NCBI RefSeq assembly: GCF_963855985.1
Contig: NC_087096.1
Span: 4,712,001 to 4,776,000, forward strand
Length of the DNA stretch: 64,000 bases
Origin: Ostrinia nubilalis
Taxonomy: Eukaryota > Arthropoda > Insecta > Lepidoptera > Crambidae
Direction: 5' to 3'
Under the pieces are notes generated by a model. The model did not search any database. It had not been told where the DNA came from and saw only the letters and a list, made by a program, of their open reading frames with translations. The first letter of the stretch is position 1. Each line of letters starts with the position of its first letter. Below, piece by piece: positions 26,177 through 37,730 of this stretch. The position numbers and the translations under genes were made by a program.

Positions 26177-26406
26177 ATCTATACTTCTATAATATTTAAA
26201 TGCGAAAGTAACTCTGTCTGTCTGTCTCGCTTTCACGCCTTAACCACTGAACCGATTTTGATGAAATTTGGCATAGAGATAGTTTGAGTCCCGGGAAAGG
26301 ACATAGGGTAGTTTTTATCCCGGTTTTAGAAACAGGGACGCGCGCGATTAAGTTTTTCTGTGACAGACAAAATTCCACGAGGGCGAAGCCGCGGGCGGAA
26401 AGCTAG
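26177..26406 (+). mobile_element. Helitron-like non-autonomous element, family 1, second copy
   Basis: Starts tctatacttctataatattt, carries a (CTGT)n tract and accgattttgatgaaatttg, and ends with gggcgaagccgcgggcgg then aaagCTAG. Opposite orientation to the copy at 10632-10856. Confidence 0.7.
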
Positions 26407-26826
26407 TCAAAAGTCAATGTCAAAGTATTTATTTGCTAGTGCTAAATAAAGAGTAGTGTGGAAACAGATTTGTAGAATACATCCTCAGAATGCAACTAGC
26501 ATAATAATATGGGATATGGGTAGGCCATTGTGTACATCAAATTAGTATTCTTTGGCTCTACCACATGTCACCATTCGCACAAATAGGCGTTGACAATACC
26601 TCATTAATAGATAGTATCATCAATTAAGGGCTAATTTATTTGTATACGATACCGACGACGTTTGTTGGCTAAATGATTTATATTAAGTGCGTGTTGAATG
26701 CCTAATGATGTTATTTTATTGAATGTAGAGTGCTATTTACACCTTTATGTTCTTTTGTTTCAGTTTAAAGACGTCTACTGCTGGACAAAGGCTTTCTGCT
26801 GGATAAAGTTTGACTGGTACTTAATG

Positions 26827-27020
26827 CACTGAAAAAATGCTTGGTTACTGCTACACAAAAAAGTAACTGGTGAACCAAGTGTTAACTAAAACCAAACCAA
26901 GATTAGTTCACTACAAAATTGTTTGTTTAATTTACACAACATTTTGTTCCTCACAACCAAAATGTTCCCTAGTCATTTTTTTTGTGTAAGCAGTAACCAA
27001 ACATAATATATTTTTCAGTG
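26827..27020. mobile_element. MITE with ends cactgaaaaa
   Basis: CACTGAAAAAATGCTTGGTT at the left pairs with aaccaaacataatatatttt and CAGTG at the right; agtaac pairs lie just inside. Confidence 0.65.
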
Positions 27021-29679
27021 TGTGCTGTCCGTATCCTAGAGCTTTCCGTGAGCTTTTTCAGATTATTGGACCACGGCATGGAATTCGGGTCTAAGCTTCC
27101 TTCATATATTACTTACACAACCAAGTCTGGAAGGGTAGTTAGATGGTTTCTATGGCACTTAGCAAAAAACTTAATTTTGTCTGAGTGAGCGTGATTTGAC
27201 TGTTATAGATCGTTATCGATCGTATTTTCTTTATCACCTTCACTTCACGATAGGAATATATACCTCTTTAACTTAGCCTAAGTTCAGCCTCAACTTTTCA
27301 TATGCCTACTAGTAAAGTACGCACTTATTCATTGGTCTTCACTGCTATAGTTTGTATCTTTATTTTGGAAAAGGTTACGTCGATATCTCTCATTAATAAA
27401 ATAACTCGCTAAATGCCAGAACACTGCAAATGTCACGAATGAACACAAGGTAAGTAAGGTCACCGGGAAGCCTCTGTCTACTATACATTTTGAATTTATG
27501 TAGACTAGGTACTCGCTTAGGGGCATTTACTCTTTTGTCAAAACGCGACTCCCCATAGAAACTTATGAAATCACATATTCACCAACTGTTTCAACTGAAA
27601 GATACAAAAAGAAAATTTCAACTGAAATACAAAAAGAAAAGAACTCTTTTCTTTTAGTATTTCAAATCTGCTTCTAATTTTACAGTAAATTGAACACTGA
27701 TTCCAGTGCTTAAGGAAAGCCATTTGGGTAAAAACGCTAATACTCGTATAATCTGCTTAAACGAGTTAAATTAGCTAGTTATATTTTTATTTCTTTTCTT
27801 AGTGACGTCTTTGAATGAAAGTAAGAAACATCTTTCACACATGGAAAAAAATCTTAGCTTTCCCATAAAGGTAATAAGCAAATACTTAAATTACGAAAAA
27901 CGCAAAAAAACATAACATTGCGTAATATTGTGTGTGGTCGTGCGTGACCTACGATAACGAAGGCGGCATAGCATACTTGGACTATAAAGTAAATAAATAA
28001 AGTCTACACACTTAGGTACAATGAAACACACACCAGACTATACATTTTATTTTAAAATCGCCCCTATTATAATTTCGTTAAGCGCCAAAGTGTTAGGCCT
28101 AAGCCTCGAATTTAGCGGGAAGCGGCGCGGGAGCGGATGCGGCGCGGAGCGGGGCGGGCAACGCAGACCCGTTCTCCAAACAAGCGGGCAGCTCGCGCGG
28201 CACTTTAGCGGCACAGTAGATAAATCAAACAGTACGGAAGCTTCATACAAACGCTCGAAATCAGACTCACGCACACAGACGCACGCTTTACACGAGCTCT
28301 AAGCGAACCTCGCAGTCCATCCGTCGCGGCTGTCGCGCGCGTTGTGTTTTTAATAATAATTTTATTGCATGCGCTGTCCGCTGTATTTTTAAAAAACATG
28401 CCACGAGTGTATTGAGTAGTATACGGCTGCTTGAACTCGGAATCTTCAAAACCAGAACTTTCATTTTTTAAACTTCGTAATAATTGTGAATTGTAAAAAT
28501 GATTTAATACTTATTACTTTTTAAATAAAGTGCTTACATCTGATTTTGTAATAGTTCTTTTTAAATTATTACGTAATTACGCTTTTTAACAATTTATGTG
28601 TTCTATTTGATAAAGTAATTTGCTCCGCGCGCTTTTGTACTAAGTGATGAACTGTATTTAAAATGAGGCAATAGCTATGTGAAAGTAAGTATCCGGTATA
28701 TTTATTTATGAGAATAGAATATCTTCTACCGGCCTCTAATAGTACTTAAGGCTTGGTATTTCTGCTAAAGTAGGTATTTCGCGCTGTCAAAATCTGCGCG
28801 CGCAATTGTTCGCCGAAAACAGCGCGCCAAAGAGCTCCCGCCACAATTTCCAGCTACACAGTATAGAAATACGCAGTTGGTTAGGTTAGGTTGACTTCCT
28901 TCCGTTCAAGCGTCACACTCACAGCACTTTCTAATACAAATTATATCCAAGTGATACAAATTAAAACAACTTTCAGAATTTTTGGGAATATATTTTAGAA
29001 TCGAATAAATTAATATAAAATATAACTGCCAAAGTAAACACGGTTCAAAGAGGCGTGGCGTCACCCGACCTTCCGGAAGTTCCGCGTCGGCCAAAATAAT
29101 TTCAAGATTACGTCACCCGACCTATGGGAAGGTCATCGGGAGCTTGAGCGATTGGAAAAACATTTTATGATCAGTTACTCGTAGTAGCGATTATTTAGAG
29201 CTTGGATAATAAATTATAGTTGTTGCAATTCACGAAACTTTGCATGTGATTAATTACATTAATCAGTACACGCATCAATTTTGTTCAGTCTTTTTGTTTA
29301 ATAATAAATAAAAATATCATACTAAAATTGCATACATATTTGTTTGTATTGATCTGGGTGTTTTCTTTCCATAATTTATGTATAACGTATGTATCGAAAA
29401 TCACTATGAGCATCACAATTTGAGATTTCACTTGACATTGATTGCAATCTGACATGGAGTTTTCAAACACTTGTAAAAATAAAAAGTAATTAAATCAAAA
29501 GCAGTAAGTATCTAGTATTGATATCAACTTCGAAGCAAATGACTCCCAAAATAACTTTCTACCCCTTTTACACGTTTGTCATCATGAATTATAATATTAA
29601 GGAATTGTTAAGCAAAATTTCAAGTAGATTGAACCAAAAAATCACTTTGTCCCATACAAACTTTGCCCCCTTTTTTCAC

Positions 29680-29810
29680 CCCCTTCATTTCATGACCCCA
29701 TTTCGGAAAATCGGATGCCTACGTCATACAAAGAACACACCTTCCAACTTTCAGGTCTCTACGATATCCGTCAGTCATTTAGGACAAAGCATTTTTATTA
29801 GTTGTCCAAT
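29680..29810. repeat. Fragment related to the CTAG-ended element at 11774
   Basis: cggatgcctacgtcatacaa and tccaactttcaggtctctac recall the interior of 11774-11975. Boundaries not found. Confidence 0.3.
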
Positions 29811-29912
29811 ACTCTATCGTTCCAGGTATGTCATTGACAGGAGGGCGCTACTATCTTAATGAGTTATTTATAAATGCTAAATAGTAAATATTAGTTTGGA
29901 TTGTGAAATATC

Positions 29913-30050
29913 CTATCCTACTAATATTATGAAGGCGAAAGTTTGGATGTCATGATGTCTGGATGTCTGGATGTTTGTTACTCTTTCACGCAAAAACTAC
30001 TTAAGGGATTTTGTTGAAACTTTAATAGGTAGCTTTCCCTCCGCAACCTT
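29913..30050 (+). mobile_element. Truncated Helitron-like 5' end
   Basis: Starts tcctactaatattatgaagg and shares tctttcacgcaaaaactac with the copy at 18362. The CTAG hairpin end is missing. Confidence 0.5.
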
Positions 30051-30061
30051 ATTGGTATTCC

Positions 30062-30235
30062 ATGTATGTGTCTTTTAACTGATTTCTGTTAAACATTTCA
30101 TGTAAAATTTGTCCAGTTATAACTCCATTTACATCTGCATCTGTAAACAAGGGTTCATGTTCTCCAGACCAGACGCCGAGTAAACAGGATCGTCTTTCAG
30201 TGACGTGCAGCTGCCCCTATATTTGACCCACTGAC
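30062..30235 (-). pseudogene. Remnant resembling a YqaJ-type nuclease domain
   Basis: On the minus strand a frame reads GQLHVTERRSCLLGVWSGEH then EPLFTDADVNGV and NRNQLKDTYMEYQ before a stop. GQLHVT-x6-C-x3-VW recalls the core of YqaJ/exonuclease-like proteins common in arthropod mobile DNA. A TAG sits just before GQL where family members have a Gln codon. Too short to name firmly. Confidence 0.35.
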
Positions 30236-31744
30236 CTAATATTTTATTAGTTATTGGTATCAGTGTGCTCTTCTAAAGAGTGTAAGACGATTGTATGTAG
30301 GTACTATTAAAATGTAATTTTAACTCATTGGTTTTGTCTCATATTTGAGGAATGTACTATGTATCATGAGTAGAATCTTCGTTTAAAAGGATGCGAACCA
30401 TTTAAATTTCAATAGGTAGACAAAATTGATAATTCTTAATTATCAAACATTTTAGCTTTCTCCAGTAACACTGATATTATTATACTGTGACTCATCAAAG
30501 TCATCATTGTCAAAAATATTGACAAATCGCGAACTGTCACGTCCAACAAACTGACACGCGTCCGTCCTCCGTAAGCGCCACCGCGCGACTGATTGAGATT
30601 GTTCAAGCCGTCATGGACGATTTTTTCCACATTTTTTAACATAGTAACTAAATAAGACGCAATATAAAAATTTCATCCGTTAAAAGCCCTCAAGTTATTT
30701 CTGAACTTTAGTTTAGTAAAAGATTTAGAATCTCAAATCGCTTATTTTAAAAATAAAACCATAAATAGAAAACGAATAGAGGTAACTTTGGGAATTTATT
30801 CTATCGAGTCAACTTCATCAAATCGTGTTTCCATCCGTTAATAGCCCTAGAAAATATCCTCAACTATGCCCAATAAAAATCTTAGCCTTTAATTTTACTG
30901 TTTAGTACCTCAAAAATGAAAAATGAAAACCTCATTTTCGCCATTTTCTCTGCTACCCGGCCTTAATCAATTTATTCGATTATGTATTCGATCATTATAG
31001 AACCTAATTAACGTTTTATTTTTTTGTTAACTACTTAGTCAATTAATTTATTCCATTAGGTATTTGATAATTAAAAAACCTAAATAAACATTTCAATAAA
31101 TAAGTAAGTCAGAACCTTATTAATTTTATAAAGATTAAGAGTGCCAACCCTAACACTCAGTTGAAGTGTAGGTATTTAACTCGCCGAAAGGGCTAAGTTT
31201 CCGTACTGCTTTAGCTCATATATCTACTGTGTTAGCGGCGAAGTGTTGTTTTTATTCGCGAACGAAATGTCTGAACAACGGCGACAATTTTATTTCGATT
31301 CAAATTTATTCCTAACGCTCGATTTATTGTGGGCAAAAGAAGAAGTGAGCGCCGCTGGACTGGAGTGCGCTGCCCGCTCGTTTCCCGCTCCCGCGCCGCT
31401 GTTTTCGAGAACCGGTCTATTTGATTTTACGCATAAGATCCTGCCGCTCCCGCGCCGCTACCGCGGCCGCCCCGCTGCCCGCGAAATTCGAGGCTGAGGC
31501 CTTACGTTGATGGGCTACTACTTGTAAACTAAAACCGCCCACAATAGAGGCATATCAAAAAAATGTTTGCCCTCTCTTGGCAACAGTTGTTCACGTCAAG
31601 TGATTATAAAACATGAATAGGCCGTAATGAAGTCACGTGGTCAAGTACAGTCCGCCACATAATCTTGCAAATTAAAATTAAAAAAACTACTCTAATTTTC
31701 TTTTTCTAGAAGTGTTTTCCATAAAATGAAATGTATCGGAAATA

Positions 31745-31845
31745 GATACAGGCCGTTGCCAACCGGCTAATCTGGAAATCATTGAGAGAGGCCTATGTTC
31801 AGCAGTGGACGGTGGCTGAAAATGATTGGGCTGTATTGGATTGAA
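31745..31845 (+). mobile_element. RTE-type LINE 3' tail
   Basis: gaggcctatgttcagcagtg and gacggtggctgaaaatgatt; degraded. Confidence 0.6.
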
Positions 31846-32267
31846 AATACATCATGTTGATCTGACTGAGGAAGTCAGGAAGAAACCTACATGTCCTGTT
31901 TCAGTAGGTTTTTCAAAATAGTATGTGATTCACAAAGCTCATTTGTGTAGGTATTAACTAATAATTTCAACGTAAAGTTTAAATTTAAACTTTTCTCAAA
32001 ACTATTTTAGCCCTGAAAACCCATTTAGTTGTCAGTTCAGACGATTGGGCTGCCATGTGTTTGCGTAATTAATGTAGGTACCTAACTACTAATAAGTATG
32101 CCAGAGGTCGCGCATTCTATTTCACACTGTATCAAGTACTACAATCATTTTGTGAGTTTCCAAACGTTTTTCTGGGTGTTTTCTATCTAGGAAGTTCGTA
32201 TCCACCCTATATTTCAAGACGTATTAAATAAAATAAAAAACAACAATTTAAAAACCTAAGAAAATAT

Positions 32268-32273
32268 TTATTT
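32268..32273 (-). terminator. Polyadenylation signal of globin 2
   Basis: AATAAA on the minus strand about 240 nt after the globin 2 stop, in a T-rich context. It is the most likely cleavage signal for this gene. Confidence 0.5.
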
Positions 32274-32510
32274 TACATTCACAAACATAAAATAACAATG
32301 TTAAATATTTCAGTGTTACCAAAGTTTCAGCTGAATTTTGGTCGAAACCGAAACTTGGTATGCCGAACACTTTGCATTACTTGCAAAGGCAACCTACCTA
32401 TACTCATAATATAATAATATCATTATTATGTATCACAAAGTAATAAAATATCATTTCTTAAAATTATATTACAATTATTACGACCCTATGATAAAATATA
32501 CCTACTAATG

Positions 32511-35180
32511 TCAAAGTTTGTCAAAAATGTGACGGTAGATGAAGTCCACGAATCTCACCCACGACGCTACCAGTTCTTCATTTGCATTCATTTGGTTTGT
32601 CAAGATATTTGCTAATACTTCCTTCAGTTGCTGTAACAAAAAAATATATTTGATTCTTTAAATATTAAAACTATCAGACTGTAAACCCTTGAAAAAGAGG
32701 CTGACAATAGTGATTGAGTTTCTTGCCCTGCTTCTTCTCAGCTCTGGCGCTGTCCCAAAGGTTAACTGGGACGTGTAAAAGTGTATTTTAAAAGCATACC
32801 TACTTGCAAAAATAAAATGAGTTTTATGAGTTGAGTTTATCAAGTCAACGTGAAATTGTGAACTCTGTCAGTTTATAATATAACGCGTTAGATTGTAAAC
32901 TAACAGTGGGTTAGGTTAGGTTAGATTGTAATTTAACAACGTCAGATTATAATCTGACGGAATTCTCAATTTTACGGTGACATATACAAAAAGTATCCTT
33001 CATCATCTAGCAGAGCGTGGTTTCGATCCACGGACCTCTGGGTTATGGGCCCAGCACGCTTCCACTGCGCCACTCTGCTTCTGTACAGCGCTAACGAATT
33101 TATGAAAGTAAAAATACTTATTTTATCTCTAACGTGCCTATTTTTACAGATTAATGGCACTTACAGATTTACATTGTAAAAAAATATATCTACCTAAAAT
33201 AGCTTCAAAACCTTTGTATATTTTTTGCAAATTACATCTTCTTTGATAACTTCTCTACTGGCAAAAAACCTTAATAACGAACTAACTGTCCTGGAACCGT
33301 TTGCCCGAACAAACGATGATGATTTAAATTTTTTCACGGTTTCCTCGAATGTAATAAAACAACTAATTTTGTGTTACGATTAAAATAATGACTAAAATAA
33401 AAAAAATAATGCCAATTTTCACCAAGTGAGGGGTCACTTTATTTTAGTCATTAGGTATTTATGGTATAGTATGGTATGGTAGGTATATCTATGGTAGCAC
33501 ATAACAGACATTTTATTTTCATAGGGGTCACTTAGAATTTAGGGATTATGGTGAAAACGGGCATAACTCTAATAAAAGTGTACATGGTATGGAAATGCCG
33601 TTTAAAAGTTCTGTTCATCATGCGTGTAAATTTTTATAGAAGGGCTTTAAAAGTAGGTAGGTACACTCAGCGTATTATAGTTCGTAACACGTCTTTGTTA
33701 CATTATAAATAAGGTTGTGTTGTAAATTTTTTTACCACTTTGGGTAATAAATAAATCTATACTTATAATAAATCTGTAGAGAGGTCAATTCTGTACATGA
33801 AATATATTTTCAAAATAACTATCAGGGGGTGATTAGTGATCGATACTGATGCCAAAAATGCAATCAGTAAAATTTTTGTCTATCTGTCCGTCTGTATGTT
33901 CCTTATAGAAACAAAAACTACTCGACGGATTTTAACGAAACTTGGTACAATTATTCTTCATACTCCTGGGCAGGTTATAGTATACTTAGAAATTCCCACG
34001 GGAACGGGAATTAGCGGGAAAATCCTTTTGTATGAAAAATCTAAACCGCTTAAGATAGATGAAGGGGGTAAAACGGGATCCACGCGTACGACGTCGCGGG
34101 CGGCCGCTAGTAAATAATAAATAACTGTCACGAACTATTAGACGCTGACTGTACGAGAGTGATTGCCTCAACTCACATTAAAGTGCTTTGTCTCAACGCG
34201 TCTCTTCTTATGAGTTTCCCCTAACTTGTTCATCAGTGCGATCACCAACTCAGGCTGGTGAAGGTGCATGACCGCAGTGTGGAGTGACGTCATCAGGTTG
34301 ATGACGTGGGCCCTGAACTGGACGCTTTGTTTGATCTCCTCTTCGCTAAGGTGGCGGATGGTTTTGAAGAATGTCTTCGTTTCTGGATTGAGGCGGAATA
34401 ATCTGGAGTGTAAGAATGGATTGGATTAGCTTATGAATTATTAGGGTAGGTAGACCAAGAACTAGGTACACCAATAAGTACCTATCAACAGAGATTTATC
34501 TATACATAGTGAAAGTTTGTTTTCTTTTCATAAATAGGAATGTTTTCTATGAGTAACTTTTTCTATCTACAGTATTAAGAGTACTTATGCCACCTGCATT
34601 TTAAAATTCCACCCTGTACATCGAATTCTACACGGATGAAGATGGGGCAAAAGGTAGTAAACGCATTTGATGAAACAATCCTGAACGTAACTTTCAGGAG
34701 AGTCTTGGGTGTTTGTGGTCAGTTTTACATAATAAAGCCATGTATTCATTAGGCAACATTTGTTGATAAACTGTTATGACTAGTGTGAAACAAGTTTACC
34801 ATAAACACAGGTTTCTGAAACTTGGCCGTCCACATTTACTCTCAACTCATAAACAATGTTTCATCACCTATGTTTATGAACTCGTAAACTGTTTACAGAG
34901 ATGATGAAACATTATGAAACATTGTTTATAAGCAGTTTATAAACAGTGTTTGTCAACAAATGTTGCCTAATGAATACATGGCTTAAGTCTTGTCGTGACT
35001 ACAAATACAAAAACTTTACCCTTACCCAAAAAACAGCTCCATTCCATACTTCTCTGCATCAGCATACATGACCGCCCAGCTGGTTTTGATCTTGTATACG
35101 TCCCGCCGCGTCAGTCCCGTGACGATGTTCACTTCGTCGGGGTCTCCTCCCCACATTATCTTGTTCCATAAGGAATACAT
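32511..35180 (-). CDS. Globin gene 2 (paralogue of globin 1, three coding exons)
   Basis: Predicted 166-aa globin. Coding exons on the minus strand are 35180-35026, 34402-34177 and 32630-32511, stop TGA at 32513-32511. Donors are gtaagg and gtgagt; acceptors are caacag, ctccag and ttacag. Exon lengths 155 and 226 nt and both phases equal those of globin 1, so the genes arose by tandem duplication. Trp35, Phe64, distal His84 (FRAHVIN) and proximal His116 (GETHKKRR) are kept. The N-terminus is MYSLWNK, so the myristoylation-type Gly2 of globin 1 is absent, and the C-terminus is six residues shorter. The acceptor at 35182-35183 leaves only one base before the ATG, so the 5' UTR lies upstream, probably at 37639-37730. 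A minus-strand AATAAA at 32268-32273 gives a 3' UTR of about 240 nt. Confidence 0.9.
33008..33079 (-). tRNA. Initiator tRNA-Met (CAT)
   Basis: 72-nt tRNA on the minus strand. The acceptor stem AGCAGAG pairs with CTCTGCT, giving the A1:U72 pair of eukaryotic initiators. The anticodon arm is CTGGG-CCCATAA-CCCAG with anticodon CAT and the three G:C pairs typical of initiator tRNA. The T loop is ATCGAAA with A at position 54 instead of T, again an initiator mark. There is no intron. A run of five T on the minus strand (32992-32988) can end Pol III transcription. The gene lies inside the last intron of globin 2 in the same orientation. Confidence 0.95.
33409..33563. mobile_element. MITE of the gcccgttttcacc family, second copy
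   Basis: atgccaattttcaccaagtg at the left and tggtgaaaacgggcat at the right, with aggggtcactt in both arms. It lies just upstream of the tRNA gene, in globin 2's last intron. Confidence 0.65.
33664..34156. mobile_element. MITE of the gacgctgactgtac family, split by a Helitron-like element
   Basis: The left part (cactcagcgtattatagttc, then gttcgtaacacgtctttgtt) ends near 33755. The right end (tgtcacgaactattagacgc followed by tgactgtac) resumes after 34110. The gap is filled exactly by the Helitron-like element at 33756-34110. Confidence 0.65.
33756..34110 (+). mobile_element. Helitron-like non-autonomous element, family 2
   Basis: Starts TCTATACTTATAATAAA and ends with a GC-rich hairpin (gtcgcgggcggccg) followed by CTAG, inserted before T. 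Nearly the same sequence recurs at 54685-55041. Helitron-type ends (5' TC, 3' hairpin plus CTRR) are an inference from these features. Confidence 0.65.
34735..34984. mobile_element. MITE in globin 2 intron
   Basis: Inverted ends AAGCCATGTATTCATTAGGC and GCCTAATGAATACATGGCTT, extending to about 40 bp each. It sits between coding exons 1 and 2 of globin 2. Confidence 0.8.
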
Positions 35181-35214
35181 CCTGTTGAAAATAATAACCG
35201 TATAATATGACACC

Positions 35215-35432
35215 TTTACCAGATCGTCGGTCCACCTAGTAGGAGGCCTGCCCACGCTACGTCTTCCAGCCCGTGCCACTAGAGAACTTTCCTGCCCCAA
35301 CGGCCATCGTCTCTACGAGCTATGTGCCCCGCCCACTGCCATTGGATGCGGGCAGCGCAGGACCGTTCATTGTGGAAAACCTTGGGGGAGGTCTTTGTCC
35401 AGCAGTGGACGTCATTTGGCTGAGACGAACGA
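35215..35432 (+). mobile_element. RTE-type LINE 3' end with 5' inversion (copy b)
   Basis: 35215-35342 is inverted (minus-strand frame includes RSVGRPPTRWTDDLVKV). From about 35343 the plus strand reads the AGSAGP... region through the tail. The junction differs from copies a and c. It lies just upstream of globin 2 coding exon 1. Confidence 0.7.
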
Positions 35433-35667
35433 ATGTGACACTCTTCGAAACAATACAGGGCTTTAAATTTAACGTCACTCAGCAAGCTTTGGAAAAGTCG
35501 ACGCTTTTGGACAAACTTCGAAAACTATGACTAGACGTCACTCAGCAAGTTTTGGAAAAGTCGATGCTTTTGGTTCTTTATAAGGAACAAACTTATTGGG
35601 AAAAGGTCATTCGACAGAAGATTTATGTATGCTAGCTATGTCCAAAAATGTAGTAAGTAGCTATACA

Positions 35668-35767
35668 CGGCCACAGTGTTAACTATCCATTTCCGTTTTT
35701 GCTCTCGCTCTCATCTAATGGTGATTCTTTGCGATAGAACGAGACGACATGTAGTTAACACTGTTGC
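35668..35767. mobile_element. MITE of the acagtgttaact family
   Basis: ggccacagtgttaactatcc at the left, agttaacactgttgcc at the right. The inner part (ctctcgctctcatctaatgg) recurs in inverse at 54010-54123. Confidence 0.7.
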
Positions 35768-36089
35768 CGACAGTACTTACCTAACTAAGTTAAAGTACCA
35801 GTAGTAATTAGAGTACCTACTAAGTTGAAGTGGCAGTAGTGTATGTATTAGATTCGATGAAAGTACAATCAGATAGAGACCACGTCTCTTGAAATGTAGT
35901 GCAGGCCGCTTTTTGCCCAACTGCGCCAGAAGGAGGGTTATGCTTAATGGACCTACGACACTAATCTTAGCTTGCCTGGCAGTAGGTAGTTGTACGAAAA
36001 ACGCGTGATTTCGTGCTTTGGATGAAATTATGATACCAGAGATTCCCAATGTTTTTGTCAATGTAGCTCGATTTTTCTCAATACTACTT

Positions 36090-36175
36090 CCAACCGGGCA
36101 ACATAGAAAGCATTGGGGGAGGCCTATGTTCAGCAGTGAACGTCCTATGTCTGAGATGATGATGATGATGATGAA
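36090..36175 (+). mobile_element. RTE-type LINE 3' tail with (GAT)n
   Basis: gggggaggcctatgttcagc then tctgagatgatgatgatgat. Confidence 0.65.
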
Positions 36176-37282
36176 TTAATTAAAGCCCCCTTCTATTCCT
36201 CATCTACGATGCTCCTGTAGTTCCCGCTTAGAGTTAACTAGACTCAAAGTTTGAGAAACTATGTAGTTTAGGTCTAGGCTCTAGTGACGTGCCAAAGATA
36301 AAAGATTTTAATACGTAATCGTATGTCTGGCATACATACTCGCAAAAAACTATAATTATAACCGATGACTTATAGAGGTGCGCAGTTCTTTTGATACCTT
36401 ATGTATTAAGGAAGTATTTATGTTTTTTGCAATGTTTTGAACTTAGTTTATTTGGCCTATGATTATGATGTTATTACCTGGTTGAAAGCTTTTTTGGGGT
36501 TTGTACCTCAAAAGAAACATGATTATAGGTACATCGCTGTCCACCGGACTGTCTTAATCAAGATGGTTTCATGATGATATTATAATCAAGCTTTCAATTA
36601 ACCATATCTACATACAGATTAACATTATGTATTACATCAGAATTTGTATTCACTCATTGGCCCCCAAGAGCTATTACTGTAATATTTGATTGCTAAAACT
36701 AAAGTACTACATGGGTCAGTAAAGGCCTAACAATTGTATGGCGTGTCAAGATAAAAACATTGCAAGTGGATATGTCAGGGTATAGGTATGTCAGGCCTAC
36801 CTCCCAAAACCCACAAATAATTGGTTCCCTCCGCACTTTTGGAAATGCATTAAATTCAGTCATTTTCCACTGTGCCAGCAATTGTGACTCTTTCATTTTA
36901 GAGCATTAAATTTTCTATGACGCGAGGCTTTGAGACGCTAACTTCGTCTATATCACACTTGTTGAATTTTTTGACAAAACATGTCGTTAAATTGTAAAAC
37001 TAAATAAGTATAATGTTTTTACTACATTTTTAGGAAAAGGGAGATGAAAGCTGCACCAGTAAAGATTTTTAAAGGTTTACGAGTCTATGTAACATTTTTT
37101 TAACATCTGTCTTTAATATTTGTACATTGTGAAGTGAATAAAATGAATATGAATATGAACATAACGATAGGTACCTACCTACCTATATTTAATTATGATT
37201 TGCAATATTACGCAATTTTGTTTGATGTTATTCCAAACGAAAATAAAGTAAAATAAAATGCCGATTTAATTTACTTACCTAT

Positions 37283-37396
37283 GCTGGGCTTATCTAAATT
37301 CAACTTTAACAAACGTCAAAAATCTGTGAAACTTCATACAAAAACACCGGTTATCGTTAAAGTTACCGTTAAAGTTAGGTGGTGCAATTCAGCCTA
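37283..37396. mobile_element. MITE, ggctgagttgcaccacc family, copy 7, left end degraded
   Basis: Carries caaaaacaccggttatcgtt and the right end gttaggtggtgcaattcagc. It lies in the presumed first intron of globin 2. Confidence 0.6.
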
Positions 37397-37638
37397 AATG
37401 TCAAAAGTGCCCCCGATAGGAATAGACCCGATAGTTCCTTGTGTTTGGCTTTAATAAATAGTTACTGCCAACTTTAATTTAGGTTTAACTTTGATACAAT
37501 TCTAGTTTTAAATGAACCGAATACCTATTTGTTGATAAGATAAAGCTAGTAAGTAGGTATAGTAGTATCAGATTAGCGACTTGAAACTTAGTAAGTAGAG
37601 TTAAATTTTAATTAAAAGCGGTTATTGCAGTGACATAC

Positions 37639-37730
37639 CTGTTTTAAAGTCGTAATGTAGAATGTAAACAAAAGTATTAGCACGCACGACCGCCGGCCGC
37701 ACCACCGCGTCCGTCGATTAGGTTTTGACT
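37639..37730 (-). promoter_or_regulatory. Candidate core promoter and 5' UTR exon of globin 2
   Basis: On the minus strand a TATA-like TTTTATAA (37762-37755) sits about 28-30 bases before an initiator-like CACAGT centred near 37730. About 92 nt downstream an exact donor (CAG|gtatgt) lies at 37638. The exon between has no ATG and would splice to the acceptor at 35182-35183, just before the globin 2 start codon. The layout is coherent, but no transcript evidence is visible. Confidence 0.5.

Larger units (their letters stand above)
28096..31501. mobile_element. Possible 3.4-kb Harbinger-type element (or two MITE ends)
   Basis: Ends GGCCTAAGCCTCGAATTT and AAATTCGAGGCTGAGGCC are inverted and flanked by TTA on both sides. 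GC-rich subterminal repeats (gcggcgcgggagcgg) occur at both ends. The inside holds a truncated Helitron end and a YqaJ-like remnant but no recognised Harbinger transposase. The match of ends and TTA suggests one element; two separate short elements are the alternative. Confidence 0.45.

Noticed and set aside
28021..28302. Frames on both strands with Arg-rich proteins
   Set aside because: They cover the GC-rich end of a repeat element.
32910..32925. ggttaggttaggtta, like the insect telomere repeat TTAGG
   Set aside because: Fewer than three units; a similar string near 28878 shows it is a common short motif, not a telomere relic.
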